A DNA stretch of 55,946 nt, taken from the NCBI GenBank assembly GCA_041576815.1, contig JBFGKE010000023.1:1-55946 (forward strand). The letters are read 5' to 3'. Every line of letters begins with the position of its first letter. Position 1 is the stretch's first letter. Position numbers and translations under genes: made by a program. This DNA is from SG8-38 sp041576815 (GTDB taxonomy: Bacteria > Myxococcota_A > Polyangia > Polyangiales > Houyiibacteriaceae). Below are positions 6,934 to 14,435 of this stretch, piece after piece. Under the pieces are notes generated by a model. It was not told where the DNA came from, did no database searches, and saw nothing but the letters and a program-made list of their open reading frames with translations.

Positions 6934-9009
6934 ATGCGCTCTCGCCCCCAGATGCGATCGACGATACAACGCAAGCGAATGCGAGCGGCGGGCGCACTCA
7001 CGGGGCTTTTGATACTGGGAACGTTCATGATTCCAGGGGGCTACGCGTCGAAACCCACGGCGACCTGGGGTTTGGCAGGGGGCTCCGACCGAACGGAGAC
7101 GTGGCCGGGTGAAACCGGGGCCGCCTCGCTTGCGGGCATCGTCGTCGGACCGCGCGGCGCGCCGCTCGAGGGCGTGACCATCTCCCTCGCGGGAAGCGGC
7201 TTTTGGCCGGCGCGGTCCGTGCGGAGCGACGCCGAGGGCCGGTTCGACTGGAGAGGGATCCCGCCCGGCATCTACGAGCTTCGTGCCAGCAAGGCTCGTT
7301 TGGTCGCCCCACCCCTCACGGGACTGATTCTCGATGCGGGCTCGAGGCGTGCATTTGGGATGCAGCTCGCGGCGGGGTGGACGATGGCCGGTAGAATCGT
7401 CGACGCGTATTCCGGTCAGGCCGTGGGGAACGCCGAGGTGACGCTGACGACGGGTGCGCTCGGGGTTCACAGCCGGCGCACGCGGACCGACGGCCGAGGC
7501 CGATTCGAGCTGGTCGGGATCGTGGGTGACGAGCACGGACTCTACGTCGAGGCCGACGGATACGTGGCGGCCGGACCGCTTCGCTACGGCCCGGATGCGA
7601 CGCCCACCACCGTTCGGCTTCAGCGCGCGTCCCGAATCGAGGGACGCATCGTCGACGCGCAGGGCAGCCCGATCGAAGGCGCGACGGTGCGGGCATTTGG
7701 AGAGGGCGAGCCCCGCGCGCCTCCGCTCCAGGCAGGAGATTCGCTCGGGGTGACGGCAGGACCGGTGCCGCCGATTGCGGCCGTTGGAAGCGGTGCGCTC
7801 GCCTTCGTCCAGCAGGCGGAGTCCGATCGCGACGGCAATTTTCGGCTCCCGCGCCTGCGCCCGGGTATCTACACGGTCGCTGCGAGCCACGATGCCTTCG
7901 TCCCGGTCGAGTCGACGCCGCTGAACGTCGCCCCGGGCGCCGCGCGCGACGGCGTCGAGCTCACCATGCGCCGGGGTGGAGAGCTCGCAGGGGTCGTGAT
8001 CGACGAGCGAGGAGCTGGGCTCGACGGGATCCCGGTGGAGCTTCGCACGCCCGGCGAAAGGGTGCCGCGAATGACCGTCACGGACGCGGACGGCTCGTTT
8101 TCGTTTCGAGGCGTGAGAGGAGCGATGACGGTGACCGCGCTCCCCTACGATCTGCCACCAGCGCGCACGTCGGTCGAAGTCGACGAAGAGGCGCGTGTGA
8201 CCGTCGAGCTCATGCTCTCGAGCGCGCTCTACTCGCTTCGCGGGCGGGTCCTGGACGAGCGGGGCTTCGGTGTAGGCGGAGCGCTCGTGACGGTCTCGTC
8301 CTCCGAACCAAAGACGCCCGTGCGACGAACCGCGAAGTCCGAGGAGGACGGCACCTTTTCCGTTCCCGCGCTGCCCGCGCCCCCGTTCGAGCTCGAGGCC
8401 GAGCATCCGGCGTTCAGCCCGACGCGGCTCTCGGAGGTCGAAGCCATCGAAGACCTTCGCGTCGTGATGTACGCGGGGGTGACGCTCATCGGAACCGTCT
8501 TCGATCGATGGGCGAGCGAAGGCCTGGGCGGGGTCGACGTGCGAATGGAAGGCCCAGCCACGCTCGACGCCAAGACCCGCGCGGACGGCACATTCGTGTT
8601 CCGTCGAGTGCCGACCGGCACGTACGACGTTCGCTTTTTCCACCGCGACTACGAATCGCAGCGCCAGCGGGTCGTTCTCGAGGCCCCCCGATATGTCGAT
8701 CGACCGCAAGAGCTGGATGTCATCTGGCTGGAGCCCGGCGGCTTGGTCGAGGGTGAGGTCATCGACGCCGACGGCGATCCGGTGGCCGACGCGGAGGTGA
8801 CGTGGGGCGATCCGCCGCGATGGGAGCGGGCGACGCGCACTGACGCCGCAGGTGAGTTCCAACTCCGCGGTGTGCCCGCAGGCTCGACCTGGCTGACGGC
8901 GCGGCACGACACGGCTGGGGAGGGGTCCAGCGACGACTGGGTGATCGTGAGGCCGCTCGAGACCTCGCTCGGCGCCCTCGTTCGCCTGCCAAAGGCGCGC
9001 GCCGAGTGA
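6934..9009 (+). CDS. Secreted or envelope protein with multiple carboxypeptidase-regulatory-like (Cna-B-type) domains
   Basis: This 691-residue protein has a basic N-terminus and a hydrophobic stretch (AAGALTGLLILGTFMIPGGYA) that looks like a signal peptide or anchor. The rest is a string of roughly eight beta-sandwich units of about 75-85 residues. Each carries the pattern of carboxypeptidase regulatory-like domains: G-x-V-x-D-x-x-G-x-x-(I/V)-x-G-(A/V)-x-V, then a TDADG-x-F-x-(F/L)-x-G-(V/I) turn. Examples are IVVGPRGAPLEGVTISL, IEGRIVDAQGSPIEGATVRA and LRGRVLDERGFGVGGALVTV. Such proteins are usually exported and involved in adhesion or polysaccharide contact. No catalytic peptidase domain is seen. 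The start could also be the ATG at 6952 or 6979. Confidence 0.82.
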   Translation: MRSRPQMRSTIQRKRMRAAGALTGLLILGTFMIPGGYASKPTATWGLAGGSDRTETWPGETGAASLAGIVVGPRGAPLEGVTISLAGSGFWPARSVRSDAEGRFDWRGIPPGIYELRASKARLVAPPLTGLILDAGSRRAFGMQLAAGWTMAGRIVDAYSGQAVGNAEVTLTTGALGVHSRRTRTDGRGRFELVGIVGDEHGLYVEADGYVAAGPLRYGPDATPTTVRLQRASRIEGRIVDAQGSPIEGATVRAFGEGEPRAPPLQAGDSLGVTAGPVPPIAAVGSGALAFVQQAESDRDGNFRLPRLRPGIYTVAASHDAFVPVESTPLNVAPGAARDGVELTMRRGGELAGVVIDERGAGLDGIPVELRTPGERVPRMTVTDADGSFSFRGVRGAMTVTALPYDLPPARTSVEVDEEARVTVELMLSSALYSLRGRVLDERGFGVGGALVTVSSSEPKTPVRRTAKSEEDGTFSVPALPAPPFELEAEHPAFSPTRLSEVEAIEDLRVVMYAGVTLIGTVFDRWASEGLGGVDVRMEGPATLDAKTRADGTFVFRRVPTGTYDVRFFHRDYESQRQRVVLEAPRYVDRPQELDVIWLEPGGLVEGEVIDADGDPVADAEVTWGDPPRWERATRTDAAGEFQLRGVPAGSTWLTARHDTAGEGSSDDWVIVRPLETSLGALVRLPKARAE

Positions 9010-9040
9010 CGCTTCGCCGTTTGCGCCGTACCCTCGTCCG

Positions 9041-9952
9041 ATGAGCGACTCCTGGATCCGGAATCTTCGTGATGCGGGCGACATCCTTCGTCACGCACGC
9101 AACCCGAAAGAGCTGGCCAAGGCGCTCGTACCGAACCACTGGCTCGCGCGCAAAGTGCTCAATGACGGGGCGCCAGTCGGTGCTACCAGCGCTCCGTCGG
9201 AGGTCGCTGAAGCGCTGCAGAAGCTGCGGAACGCGCTCGAGGGCGAGGCGATCGATGCAGAGGGGCGGGTCGACTACGCGAAGCTCGCGGCCTCACCCAC
9301 CTACGCCGCCATGAAGCAGACCAGCGGCCTTCTCCGCGGCATCGAGCCGGTGGACATGGCCGATGACGAAACGCGGATCGCGTTCTGGATCAACCTGTAC
9401 AACGTTCTCGCGATCCACGGCGTGCTCGCGCTCGGGATCCGCGAGTCGGTCATGGAGGTCCCCTCGTTTTTCGGGGTCGTCGCCTATCGCGTGGGCGACG
9501 TCGTGATCACCTTGGATGAGATCGAAAACGGCGTGCTCCGCCGAAATGCACCCCATCCGGCCACGGGCGCACGGTTGTTCGACGACGACGATCCACGGCT
9601 AGGCCTGTGTCCTTCGAGGCTCGAGCCGAGGATCCACGCGGCATTGGTTTGTGCATCGACGAGCTGCCCTCCGGTCGCGTTCTACGAAGCGTCGAAGCTC
9701 GACGCCCAGCTGGAGCTCGCCTCGGTCAACCTGGTCCAATCCGACGTCGAGATCGACGATGCAGCGCGCGTGGTCCGCGTGCCGATGATCTTCCGCTGGT
9801 ACCAGGCCGACTTCGGGCGCACCGAAGGCGTCTGGCTCTTCCTCGTCGACCACGCCCGCGACGACAAACGAAAAGCACTCGAGCAGGCTCTCGATCAGGG
9901 CTACGCCCTCGATTACCACCGCTACGACTGGACGTTGAACGCGCTTCCTTAG
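9041..9952 (+). CDS. DUF547 domain-containing protein
   Basis: This 303-residue protein matches the DUF547 family, of unknown biochemical function. Recognisable blocks are RIAFWINLYNVLAIHGVLALG near residue 111, VGDVVITLDEIENGVLRRN near 151, the HAALVCASTSCPP segment with conserved His and Cys residues near 201, and a C-terminal region with a DYHRYDWTLN ending. The family is sometimes discussed as a papain-like or transglutaminase-like fold because of the Cys and His residues, but no activity is established. The first 30 residues are basic and not a clear signal peptide. It follows the preceding secreted protein by 31 nt and may be cotranscribed with it. Confidence 0.85.
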   Translation: MSDSWIRNLRDAGDILRHARNPKELAKALVPNHWLARKVLNDGAPVGATSAPSEVAEALQKLRNALEGEAIDAEGRVDYAKLAASPTYAAMKQTSGLLRGIEPVDMADDETRIAFWINLYNVLAIHGVLALGIRESVMEVPSFFGVVAYRVGDVVITLDEIENGVLRRNAPHPATGARLFDDDDPRLGLCPSRLEPRIHAALVCASTSCPPVAFYEASKLDAQLELASVNLVQSDVEIDDAARVVRVPMIFRWYQADFGRTEGVWLFLVDHARDDKRKALEQALDQGYALDYHRYDWTLNALP

Positions 9953-9963
9953 GTGCCGAGGGA

Positions 9964-10052
9964 GCCGGGGCCCAAAAATCGCGATATGCGGCTCCGTCGG
10001 ACGGGTCCACTTGCAAAGGTGGCCGGAGTCACTGGTGAGCTTTGGCCACGCA
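9964..10052 (+). repeat. Dispersed 89-bp structured repeat, copy 1
   Basis: This stretch begins 11 nt after the DUF547 stop codon and is closely similar, with only substitutions and a 1-nt length difference, to the sequence at 55855-55944. Shared blocks include TCGCGATA, TCGGACGGGTC, CTTGCAAAGGTGGCCGGA and TTTGGCCACGCA. GTGGCC (10019-10024) and GGCCAC (10044-10049) form an inverted repeat around a 19-nt loop. No coding frame is convincing. Both copies directly follow a plus-strand stop codon. Confidence 0.75.
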
Positions 10053-10060
10053 CATCAAAA

Positions 10061-10075
10061 AGGGGACTGTCCCCT
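10061..10075. repeat. GGGGAC-T-GTCCCC palindrome, copy 1
   Basis: AGGGGACTGTCCCCT is a 15-bp palindrome with one central base, preceded by five A residues. It recurs at 39482-39496 and 45529-45543. Here it follows the 89-bp repeat in the gap between two convergent genes, where it could act as a weak bidirectional terminator or belong to a REP-like family. Confidence 0.6.
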
Positions 10076-10134
10076 ATATAATTCCGGTTGGGGGTGGGCA
10101 GGGCCGATGTAATCAAACCTTTTCGGGATCCCCC

Positions 10135-11007
10135 CTACCGCCTAGGAGACCACCGGTCCCCTTCCTTCGCAATCCGCCCTTCGCGTTCGAGCTTGATCAG
10201 ATGGGCTTCGATCGAGCCTAGGGCGAGGGGCCAGACCGCCTTGGGGGCGTCGTCGTAGGCGCGGGCGACCAGATGACGCGGCCTCGAAGGCGTGCCGCGC
10301 GCCTCGAGGGCGTCGAGGACCTTGGCTTCGCGCATCAGGCGGTGCTCGACGTAGAAGCTCAGGATGGCCTGCGGGTCCTCGATGAGCTCGCCGTGCGCAG
10401 GGAGCAGACCCGCCGGCTCGAGCGCCGACATCTTGCGGAGGGACTCGAGGTAGAGAAGCATGTCGCCGTCGGTCGGCTCGACGATGATCGTCCCGATCGA
10501 TGCCACCATGTCCCCCGCGATCATGATGCCGCTCGCCTCGTCGGTGAAGCAGAGATGACCGGGCGCGTGTCCCGGGGTGAAAAGCGCGGTCAGCGAGGTC
10601 GGGATGTCACCGCCGAGCTCGATCCGCTCCCCGTCTTGAATCAGGCGATCGATTTCGACGATCCCTTCGAGCCGCTGCGCGGTCATCGCATGGGCCCACA
10701 GCGGAAGCTGCAGCCGCTCGCGAAGCGCCATCGCGCCGCCCACGTGATCCGGATGATGATGGGTCGCGATGATCGCCACCGGCTCGATGCCACGGAGGCG
10801 TGCGGCCTGAACCCACTCGGCCATGAGATCCTGCTCGTCGCGGTACGGGGTTGCGGGCTCGACGAGAACGGCCTCGCCGGTGCCCACTAGGAACGTGTTG
10901 GTGTGGGTCGCCGGCGGCAGGGTCGGCGTCCGCACGGGAAGCATTTCGATGGTAGAGGCGATCCGTCGAACGCGATCGGCAAGCACCTCCGACGTCGACC
11001 CAGGCAT
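10135..11007 (-). CDS. Metallo-beta-lactamase-fold hydrolase (LACTB2/glyoxalase II-like)
   Basis: This 290-residue cytoplasmic protein has the metallo-hydrolase core: HHHPDH at residues 83-88 (the HxHxDH zinc motif), H of the FTPGHAPGHLCF segment, D of MIAGDMVA, and a late H in LLPAHGELIEDP. The C-terminal part from about residue 215 forms a helical winged-helix-like domain (FYVEHRLMREAKVLDAL, AHLIKLEREGRI) as in LACTB2-type proteins. The substrate is unknown; a thioesterase, ribonuclease or glyoxalase activity would all fit. Its ATG is 3 nt after the stop of the MglA-like GTPase gene, so the two are probably cotranscribed. Confidence 0.87.
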   Translation of the reverse strand: MPGSTSEVLADRVRRIASTIEMLPVRTPTLPPATHTNTFLVGTGEAVLVEPATPYRDEQDLMAEWVQAARLRGIEPVAIIATHHHPDHVGGAMALRERLQLPLWAHAMTAQRLEGIVEIDRLIQDGERIELGGDIPTSLTALFTPGHAPGHLCFTDEASGIMIAGDMVASIGTIIVEPTDGDMLLYLESLRKMSALEPAGLLPAHGELIEDPQAILSFYVEHRLMREAKVLDALEARGTPSRPRHLVARAYDDAPKAVWPLALGSIEAHLIKLEREGRIAKEGDRWSPRR

Positions 11008-11010
11008 GGC

Positions 11011-11742
11011 CTAACCGCCGCTGACGAGCTCGAGATCGTCGAGGTCGAGCTCCTCCTCCGGAGCGAGGGCATGGATCATCGAAACCGGCCCACTCGGGTA
11101 GAAGCGGCCGCGGGCCTCGTCGAGCAAACACACGACGCGCCCATCGCTTTGGAGCGAAGGGTCGCCGATCTGATGCATGCACACCCGCACGATCGACTTC
11201 ACGGTCTCGAAAACACCCCACCCGTCCTTCGCCGACGCGACGAGCTCGGGGACCCCCTCCGGAACGCCGAGACGCGCGGAGAGCTCCTCGACGTCGAGGA
11301 CGCCCGGGAGGTCTCGCTTGTTGTACTGCACGACCATCGGAATCCGATCGGGATCGATACCGTGCTGGCGGAGATTGTAGTCGAGATTGCGAATGCTATA
11401 GTTGTTGCCCTCGATGGCATCGGCTTGGCTATCGACGACCAGCACGACGCCATCGACGTTTCGAAGCACCATCTGCCGGGTGGAGTCTTGTGCGATCTGT
11501 CCCGGGACGGATATCAAATGGAGACGTACGCTGTAGCCTCGGAAGTCGCCGAGCTCCATCGGAAGGAAGTCGAGGAACAGCGTTCGCTCGGCTTCGGTGT
11601 TCACCGAAACGAGCTTGCCGCGACGATCCGGCCGCGACTGGCTGTGAAGCATCTCGAGGTTGGTGGTTTTGCCCCCGAGCCCGACACCGTAGTATACGAT
11701 CTTGAGCGTGACCTCGCGCTGCGCGTGCTGGATCAGAGGCAT
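11011..11742 (-). CDS. MglA-like Ras-superfamily small GTPase
   Basis: This 243-residue protein has the MglA-type GTPase domain in residues 1 to about 195. The P-loop is GVGLGGKTTN (residues 19-28), where MglA of Myxococcus has GPGLSGKTTN. Further matches are the ERTLFLDFLP switch I region (52-61), VPGQ (79-82) for switch II and the NKRD base-recognition motif (141-144). MglA is the polarity switch for gliding and twitching motility in Myxococcus xanthus. An extra C-terminal tail of about 45 residues ends in acidic residues (EEELDLDDLELV). No MglB/roadblock gene is adjacent; instead a metallo-hydrolase follows. It may be an MglA paralog rather than the motility MglA itself. Confidence 0.9.
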   Translation of the reverse strand: MPLIQHAQREVTLKIVYYGVGLGGKTTNLEMLHSQSRPDRRGKLVSVNTEAERTLFLDFLPMELGDFRGYSVRLHLISVPGQIAQDSTRQMVLRNVDGVVLVVDSQADAIEGNNYSIRNLDYNLRQHGIDPDRIPMVVQYNKRDLPGVLDVEELSARLGVPEGVPELVASAKDGWGVFETVKSIVRVCMHQIGDPSLQSDGRVVCLLDEARGRFYPSGPVSMIHALAPEEELDLDDLELVSGG

Positions 11743-11803
11743 GTTTCGGAACTACCCGCCTCCCGACAATGCGTCAAGAAGCCCGCGAAGCCGCCCCTCC
11801 GCC

Positions 11804-13894
11804 TCACCCGGCGTCCTCCCGGACGGCTGCGTGGCGTTCCCAGCGTTCGACGGCGGCCCGCGCTGCCGCGTGCTCGGGAGCGGCGAGATCCGGATCGGCG
11901 GCGAGGATGCGATCGGCCAGATCGCCCGCACGCCGGAGGAGCGCCCTGTCGTCGATCAGGTCGGCAAATTGCAGCCCGCTCGCCCCCGACTGGCGATAGC
12001 CGAAAACGTGGCCGGGACCGCGAAGCTCCAGGTCCCGTTCGGCCAGCGCGAAGCCGTCGTCGTTCTCGCACAGCGCGCGAAGGCGGGCCTCGGCCTCGCT
12101 CGAAAGCGGCTCCTCGAAGGTCAGCAGACAGGCGCTGCGCTGACCGGCGCGCCCGACGCGACCTCGAAGCTGATGAAGCTGCGCTAGCCCGAAGCGCTCG
12201 GCCTGCTCGATCACGATGATGTTCGCAGCGGGCACGTCGACTCCGACCTCCAACACCGTCGTGCCGACTAGGATGTCGATTTCCCCGTCGACGAACGCCC
12301 GCATTCGCTGGCGACGCGCGTCTCCAGAAAGACGTCCGTGGATCTCGTCGACACGGTCGGCGCCGAACCGCGCCCTCATCTCGGCGAGCATGCGGTCGAC
12401 CCCGACCAGCTCATCGGATGACGAGATCGCGGGACACACCACGAACGCTCGGCCAGCGGCTTCGAGCGCACGCCCGACCTGACGGAACACCGCTTCGCGG
12501 TGGCTGCGCGAGATCATCTTGGTCGTCGAAGCGAGCCGGCCCGGCGGCTTGGTGTCGATCGTCGTGAGCTCGAGACCGGCGTAGAGGACCAGGGCGAGGC
12601 TTCTCGGGATTGGGGTCGCAGTCATCACCAAGAGATGCGGAGACCGATCCGAGCCACGCGTGCCGAGGCGAAGACGCTGCGCCACCCCGAAGCGGTGCTG
12701 CTCGTCGACGATGACGAGCCCGAGGTCTGCAAAGCGAACCTCCCCGCCGAGCATCGCATGCGTCCCGACGACGAGATCGACCGCGCCGGTGGCCATCCGG
12801 TCGAGCATCGACCGGCGCTCTGCGCGGCTCATCGCACCGGTGAAGGACCCCAAACGAATGCCGAGCTCTTCAGCGAGCGGCCGCAGAGTCTCGCTGTGCT
12901 GGTCCGCAAGCAGCTCGGTCGGCGCGAGAAACGCGGTTTGAGCCCCACCCGCAGCAACCTGTGCGCAGGCCACCATCGCCACCGCGGTCTTGCCGCACCC
13001 GACGTCGCCCTGGAGCAGGCGCCGCATGGGCTCGGTCCGCGCGAGCGACGCGCCGAGCTCTTGGATGGCGCGCCGCTGGGCAGGCGTCAGCTCGAACTCG
13101 AACACCGCACAAGCCGTCGGCACCGCGGGCTCGGGGTCGAACGCGCGTGCGACGCTGCCGTGCTCGGACGTCCGTCGCCGCCGGAGCGCCAGCTCCCAGA
13201 GGAACAGCTCCTCGAGTGCAAGCCTTCGGTAGGAAGCGGCGGGGGATCCCTCCGCTTTTTCGAAGAGTGCGGGGTCGGGGACGTGAAGAGCTGCTAGCGC
13301 GTCGCCCACGGTGCCCGCGTCGACCTCCCGGCGAAGCGGATCGGGGATGAGATCGGGAATCTCCCGCGCCGCGCGATCGACCGCTGCGCGCACCGCGCGT
13401 CGGAGAGTCTTGCGGCGCACCCCCGGCACCTCGGGATAACGCGGCGCGATCGTTCCTTCGGCGTCGGCGCTCAGTGACTCGGGATGCGCGATGGTCGCGG
13501 TGCCGCGGAAATCACTGATGCGTCCCGCCACGCGGACCGTCGCCCCTTTCTCGTAGCGCCGTGAGAGGCCCGGGATTGCGCGAAACCAGATTAGCTTGAG
13601 CTCATCGTAGCCATCGCCTTCGATTGCCGGATCCAACGGGCGCAGCCGTGCCTCGAAGCCCACGCGGCCCCCCCGCGGAAATGAACGCGTCGAGTGAACC
13701 ATCCCTTCGACCACCGCGTAGTCGCCGTCGCGCAGCGCATGGATCGGAGTCGGACGACGCTGATCGTCGTACCCGAGAGGCAAGAGCCACAAGAGGTCCC
13801 CCACCGACTCGAAGCCCTTTCGGCGGAGGTGCGCCCCCGTGGTCGGTCCGATGCCCGGAAGCGTTTCGACCGGATGATCGAGTAACGTGGACAC
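11804..13894 (-). CDS. recG: ATP-dependent DNA helicase RecG
   Basis: This 696-residue helicase remodels stalled replication forks and branched DNA. The N-terminal wedge domain starts with VETLPGIGPTTGAHLRRKG and has the OB-fold segment. The motor domains show motif I GDVGCGKTAVAM, motif Ia APTELLADQH, motif II DEQHRFGVAQR, motif III MTATPIPRSL, and the RecG-specific C-terminal QLRGRVGRAGQRS region. Length and motif order match the family. The start is a GTG at 13894. It is followed by the MglA-like gene after 61 nt and preceded by greA after 28 nt, all on the same strand. Confidence 0.96.
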   Translation of the reverse strand: MSTLLDHPVETLPGIGPTTGAHLRRKGFESVGDLLWLLPLGYDDQRRPTPIHALRDGDYAVVEGMVHSTRSFPRGGRVGFEARLRPLDPAIEGDGYDELKLIWFRAIPGLSRRYEKGATVRVAGRISDFRGTATIAHPESLSADAEGTIAPRYPEVPGVRRKTLRRAVRAAVDRAAREIPDLIPDPLRREVDAGTVGDALAALHVPDPALFEKAEGSPAASYRRLALEELFLWELALRRRRTSEHGSVARAFDPEPAVPTACAVFEFELTPAQRRAIQELGASLARTEPMRRLLQGDVGCGKTAVAMVACAQVAAGGAQTAFLAPTELLADQHSETLRPLAEELGIRLGSFTGAMSRAERRSMLDRMATGAVDLVVGTHAMLGGEVRFADLGLVIVDEQHRFGVAQRLRLGTRGSDRSPHLLVMTATPIPRSLALVLYAGLELTTIDTKPPGRLASTTKMISRSHREAVFRQVGRALEAAGRAFVVCPAISSSDELVGVDRMLAEMRARFGADRVDEIHGRLSGDARRQRMRAFVDGEIDILVGTTVLEVGVDVPAANIIVIEQAERFGLAQLHQLRGRVGRAGQRSACLLTFEEPLSSEAEARLRALCENDDGFALAERDLELRGPGHVFGYRQSGASGLQFADLIDDRALLRRAGDLADRILAADPDLAAPEHAAARAAVERWERHAAVREDAG

Positions 13895-13922
13895 CCGCGC
13901 CCCCCCTCGGGATCGGCTCCCC

Positions 13923-14393
13923 TCAGCTCCAGCGGACGTCGCTGACTTCGTAATTGCGAACGCCGCCAGGGGTCTGGACCCGCACCTCGTCGCCGACCTC
14001 TTTGCCGACGAGTGCGCGGGCCACGGGAGAGGTGATTGAGATCTTCCCGAGCTTGAGGTCGGATTCGTCCGGGCCGACGAGGCGATACGCGACCATCTTG
14101 CCGTTGTCCATGTCTTCGAGCTCGACGATTGCGCCGAACTTCACCCTGTCGCCGCTCAAGGTCGACGGGTCGATGACCTCGGCGCGCGAGAGCTTGTCTT
14201 CGATCTCCGCGATCCGCGCCTCGCACATCCCCTGCTTTTCTTTGGCGGCGTGATATTCGGCGTTTTCCTTCAGGTCACCGTGCTCGCGTGCGACGCCGAT
14301 CTCTTGTGAGATCTTCGGACGCTCCGCCTTGAGCGCATTCAGCTCGGCGGTGAGCGCGGCGTGCCCCTCGGGCGTCATCGGAACCCGTTCCAC
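13923..14393 (-). CDS. greA: Transcription elongation factor GreA
   Basis: This 156-residue factor rescues backtracked RNA polymerase by stimulating transcript cleavage. The coiled-coil tip has EHGDLKENAEYHAAKE (residues about 37-52), containing the acidic Asp and Glu residues that enter the polymerase secondary channel. The C-terminal FKBP-like domain has KISITSPVARALVGKEVGDEV. The start is a GTG at 14393, chosen because the family has a few residues before PMTPEG. It lies between carB and recG in the same orientation. Confidence 0.97.
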   Translation of the reverse strand: MERVPMTPEGHAALTAELNALKAERPKISQEIGVAREHGDLKENAEYHAAKEKQGMCEARIAEIEDKLSRAEVIDPSTLSGDRVKFGAIVELEDMDNGKMVAYRLVGPDESDLKLGKISITSPVARALVGKEVGDEVRVQTPGGVRNYEVSDVRWS

Positions 14394-14435
14394 CCCGTTC
14401 TCGTAAACTGAGCACGGAAGGAAGGCAACCCCTCG

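Noticed and set aside
6820..9084. A 754-codon minus-strand frame opposite the carboxypeptidase-like repeat protein
   Set aside because: Extreme Arg/Gly/His composition and no domain; the plus-strand frame has a clear repeated domain and a signal peptide. It also overlaps rpmB.
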